From Zymogenus sp964542895 (lineage in GTDB: Bacteria; Desulfobacterota; Zymogenia; Zymogenales; Zymogenaceae), in the NCBI GenBank assembly GCA_964542895.1, contig CAZIWT010000147.1:1-8694 (forward strand): a stretch of DNA of 8,694 nucleotides, written 5' to 3'. The notes under the pieces were generated by a model. It did not search any database and was not told the origin of the DNA. It saw only the letters and a program-made list of their open reading frames with translations. Below, one piece after another: positions 6,038 to 8,694 of the stretch (position 1 is its first letter; the number at the start of each line of letters is the position of its first letter). A program made the position numbers and the translations under genes.

Positions 6038-6775
6038 TCAATCATTGTCTTCCAATATCCTGATTTTTACATTGGTTTCAGGAGGCCCCGAGTACTCGCT
6101 CTTTTTCCTGATTATCTCAACTCCCGATGGGACTTGAAAGTTGAAAAAGGAGTCCTTCAGGTTCTGATTTGTCTTTATGTCCTCAAAGGCTATCCTTGTG
6201 ACGTTTTTCGTAACGAAATATGTGTTAATCTGCTGAATCAGGAGTGTGTCCTTGTCAATCACCAGGAGAATCCACTCGACGCCCGTGTCGGGGTCTTTAG
6301 GAACCAGCGCCATGAGGTAAGAGTTCTTCGCCTTTTCCGACGTCGACTCCTTCATGGCCACCTCAAATTTTTTCGTCAATTTCCCCTCTCCGAAAAGGAA
6401 CGGAAGGAAAAACGCGCCTTCAAGAACTTCACCGCTGTCATAAATAACAACCTGTTTCTCGTTCGGCTTGTAGTACCACATCGTCTTGCCGTTGGTTATT
6501 ATATCGTGGTTGAAGGTGTCGTCGTTTATAGAGCCGGTATATTTGTACCTGAATTTCCCAGGCTTTTTGAAGAAGAACTCGCCTTTTCGGCTCGCCGGCG
6601 CGCCGAGGAACTTGGCCTCGTTCACCTCGTTGAACTTCGCCGAAAAGTCCACGATGTTATCGTAGTTTTTCTGAAGCTTGTTTACGAGCGTCTCCAATTT
6701 CTCTTCCGCCATAACCGTTGTGACGGCCGCAAAAAGAAAGGCCAACGCAAGCATTAAAGTCGTTATTCTTTTCAC
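6038..6775 (-). CDS. lolA: Outer-membrane lipoprotein carrier LolA
   Basis: LolA is the periplasmic chaperone that takes lipoproteins from the LolCDE exporter to the outer membrane. The 245-residue precursor opens with a classical signal peptide: MKR, a hydrophobic core, and a VMA cleavage site after residue 23. The mature part follows the family plan: an N-terminal helix (LETLVNKLQKNYDNIVDFSA), a beta-rich half-barrel with GEFFFKKPGKFRYKY, ITNGKTMWYYKPNEKQVVIYD, then LPFLFGEG, LVPKDPDTGVEWILLVIDKDTLLIQQI and the C-terminal DSFFNFQVPSGVEII. The C-terminal tail is rich in charged residues. The start is GTG at 6775, with AGGAG ten bases upstream overlapping the ftsK end region. It begins 17 bases after the ftsK stop, so the two are almost certainly co-transcribed, a frequent arrangement in proteobacteria-like genomes. 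It shows that the organism has an outer membrane with sorted lipoproteins. Confidence 0.95.
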   Translation of the reverse strand: MKRITTLMLALAFLFAAVTTVMAEEKLETLVNKLQKNYDNIVDFSAKFNEVNEAKFLGAPASRKGEFFFKKPGKFRYKYTGSINDDTFNHDIITNGKTMWYYKPNEKQVVIYDSGEVLEGAFFLPFLFGEGKLTKKFEVAMKESTSEKAKNSYLMALVPKDPDTGVEWILLVIDKDTLLIQQINTYFVTKNVTRIAFEDIKTNQNLKDSFFNFQVPSGVEIIRKKSEYSGPPETNVKIRILEDND

Positions 6776-6792
6776 CTTTTTCTAACTCCTTT

Positions 6793-8694
6793 TCAAATCT
6801 TGTTTATTAATACCTCCCGGGGCTTTACACCTTCCGAAGGCCCGATGATCCCGTCCTCCTCCATCTTGTCGATGATCCTCGCGGCCCGGTTGTAACCGAT
6901 CCTCAAGTGCCTCTGTATCATCGAGATGGAGGCCTTTCTCGTCTCCGCAACCAGGGCCACAGCGGCGTCGTACTTCTCGTCATACTCATCATTCAGCTCC
7001 AGATGGGTCTCGTCTCTCGCCTTCAAATCCACGTCCCTGTACGTGGGGCCCCCCTGATCCTTGATGAACTCGACCACATCGATTATCTCATCTTCCGAGA
7101 CGTTTGCGCCGTGGACCCTTATTAGATTCGACGTTGTCGGGGGGAGGAACAGCATATCCCCCATCCCCAGAAGGTGCTCCGCCCCCGATACGTCGAGGAT
7201 CGTCCTCGAATCGACCCTCGATGAGACCTGAAACGAGATCCTCGCCGGGAAGTTCGCCTTTATCACCCCGGTAAGCACGTTCACCGAGGGACGCTGGGTG
7301 GCCACGATCAGGTGAATCCCCGCCGCCCTAGCCATATGGGCAAGCCTCGTTATCGACTCCTCCACCTCCCGGGTGGAGGTCATCATGAGATCCGCAAGCT
7401 CGTCTATGATAAGGACGATAAGGGGCATCTTCCGATGCGGCTCCCGATCCTCCTCGTCCGACTTCATCGATACGGGCTTTATATCCGCCACCTTCCTGTT
7501 ATACCCGGAGATGTTCTTCACCCCCAGCTCCGCCATTACCCTGTATCTCCGCTCCATCTCCTCGACGACCCACCTCAACGCCACCGACGCCTCCTTCGGG
7601 TCGGTGATCACGGGAAGCATGAGGTGACAGATCCCCCGATAGAGGGAGAGCTCCAGCATCTTCGGGTCGATCAGCAAAAATTTCACATCCTCGGGCGACG
7701 CCTTGTAGAGGATGCTGAGGATAATGGAATTTATGCATACGCTCTTGCCGGAGCCGGTGGCGCCGGCGATCAGTAGGTGCGGCATCCTGACAAGATCCGC
7801 TATTACCGGCGCCCCCGAGATATCTTTGCCCAGGGCGAAGGTCAGCTTCGATTTGGAAGCGGCGAAATCATCGCAGCCGATTATCTCCCTCAACGAGACG
7901 GTATCCCTGATCGGGTTTGGAATCTCGAAGCCTACGACCGATTTGCCCGCTATTGGTGCTATTATCCTCACCGAGAGGGCGGACATCGCCATGGCTATGT
8001 CGTCCGCAAGGCCGGCGATCTTGTTTATCCGCTCCCCCGGGGCCGGCTCGAATTCGAACATCGTAACCACGGGGCCGGGCCTCACCTCCGTGACCTTCCC
8101 CTTTACCGAAAAGTCCAGAAGCTTCTTTTCCAGTATCCTCGCCTTCATGATGAGGGACTTCTTGTCCGCCACGGAGGTCTCGTTTTCCGGGGGATTCAGG
8201 AGGTCGAGGGGCGGGAAGACATACTCCCCCGATCCCCGCCCGAAATCGAAGCGGGGCTGCCTTTCAGGAGAAATATCCCGCCTTACCCTCTCCGGGGGTT
8301 TTACCTCGACAATCTCCGGCGGGAGCGTGGCCTTTACCTCCCCCCTCCTTTTCGGCGGGCTCTTTACCTTTTTTCTCCGTTTGATCTTCGATATCCAAAC
8401 CACCCCGTCAGCCAGAAGGGCAAATATCTTCTTCAATCCCTTGAACAGTCGAGACAGAAACGCCGAGGCGAAAACCATAGCCTCCCTCACTGTCTTTCCG
8501 AAGATCAGGAGGGAAGATAGAACGAGCAGGAGGAGGGATAGAATCACCGTTCCCACGACACTCAGGTATTTCCCTAAAAAAGACGCGAGATATATCCCGA
8601 CGATACCCCCTGCATAGATGGTACTGCCGTAGAGAATCTTCTTTGTGCCTAAGATCGCCCCCAAAAAGACCATTACGGAGACCAGGATGAAGAT
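6793..8694 (-). CDS. ftsK: DNA translocase FtsK/SpoIIIE, 5' end outside window
   Basis: FtsK is the septum-anchored ATPase that pumps DNA during division and directs chromosome dimer resolution. The frame is open to the window edge, seven codons past the ATG at 8673, so that ATG is probably internal and the first membrane helices are missing. Numbering from it: two membrane helices (about 15-35 and 37-58); a short basic, proline-rich linker (about 80-165); the alpha/beta motor with PGPVVTMFEFEPAPG, Walker A GATGSGKS (304-311), Walker B LIVLIIDELADLMM (acidic pair 424-425), IVATQRPSVNVLTGVIKANFP and the SSRVDSRTILD stretch; and a C-terminal gamma winged helix (about 566-620) with SMIQRHLRIGYNRAARIIDKME, which reads polarity sequences on DNA. 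The linker is far shorter than in E. coli, as is common outside gammaproteobacteria. It is followed by lolA after 17 bases. Confidence 0.97.
   Translation of the reverse strand: MFILVSVMVFLGAILGTKKILYGSTIYAGGIVGIYLASFLGKYLSVVGTVILSLLLLVLSSLLIFGKTVREAMVFASAFLSRLFKGLKKIFALLADGVVWISKIKRRKKVKSPPKRRGEVKATLPPEIVEVKPPERVRRDISPERQPRFDFGRGSGEYVFPPLDLLNPPENETSVADKKSLIMKARILEKKLLDFSVKGKVTEVRPGPVVTMFEFEPAPGERINKIAGLADDIAMAMSALSVRIIAPIAGKSVVGFEIPNPIRDTVSLREIIGCDDFAASKSKLTFALGKDISGAPVIADLVRMPHLLIAGATGSGKSVCINSIILSILYKASPEDVKFLLIDPKMLELSLYRGICHLMLPVITDPKEASVALRWVVEEMERRYRVMAELGVKNISGYNRKVADIKPVSMKSDEEDREPHRKMPLIVLIIDELADLMMTSTREVEESITRLAHMARAAGIHLIVATQRPSVNVLTGVIKANFPARISFQVSSRVDSRTILDVSGAEHLLGMGDMLFLPPTTSNLIRVHGANVSEDEIIDVVEFIKDQGGPTYRDVDLKARDETHLELNDEYDEKYDAAVALVAETRKASISMIQRHLRIGYNRAARIIDKMEEDGIIGPSEGVKPREVLINKI

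Noticed and set aside
7712..8617. Long plus-strand open frames opposite ftsK, and others opposite rimO and apbE.
   Set aside because: They are antisense shadows of well-supported genes, with no family motifs of their own.

Overview
The window (8694 bases) looks like ordinary chromosomal sequence from a Gram-negative bacterium. I see no phage, transposon, plasmid or CRISPR signature. A LolA-type periplasmic lipoprotein carrier implies an outer membrane. FtsK, LolA and RimO in series, a DksA-type regulator, an ApbE/NusG_II/Gx-type block and frequent TTG and GTG starts all suggest a deltaproteobacterial (Desulfobacterota-like), probably anaerobic lineage. That placement is inference from gene content, not phylogeny.

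Left part, plus strand (1-1837): a tRNA-Arg (anticodon CCG) whose first base lies just outside the window; a 96-residue protein I do not recognise; about 300 bases with no gene, holding a candidate promoter and a clear intrinsic terminator; then a class I/II PLP-dependent aminotransferase. The terminator ends only 27 bases before the aminotransferase start, so the stretch may be a regulatory leader or encode a small RNA.

Right part, minus strand (8694 down to 1850): two runs of genes. The first is ftsK (5' end outside the window), lolA and rimO (cell division and chromosome segregation, lipoprotein transport, ribosomal protein S12 modification). A terminator-like hairpin sits between lolA and rimO, almost touching the rimO ribosome binding site. 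The second run starts at a strong sigma-70-type promoter just past rimO: a DksA/TraR-family regulator, apbE (FAD:protein FMN transferase), a small membrane-anchored NusG domain II protein, and a Gx-transporter-type membrane protein. ApbE, NusG_II and Gx together form a block known from extracytoplasmic flavinylation and redox (Rnf-type) loci, but no FMN-binding target protein is visible here. The minus-strand run ends convergently with the aminotransferase, 12 bases apart.

Most points worth a second look are modest: the apbE block without its substrate and coupled to a DksA-like gene, a 12-base in-frame tandem repeat in apbE coding for a Gly/Lys/Tyr loop, two possible attenuator arrangements, and the orphan gene behind the tRNA. 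I do not see convincing evidence of a wholly new system.
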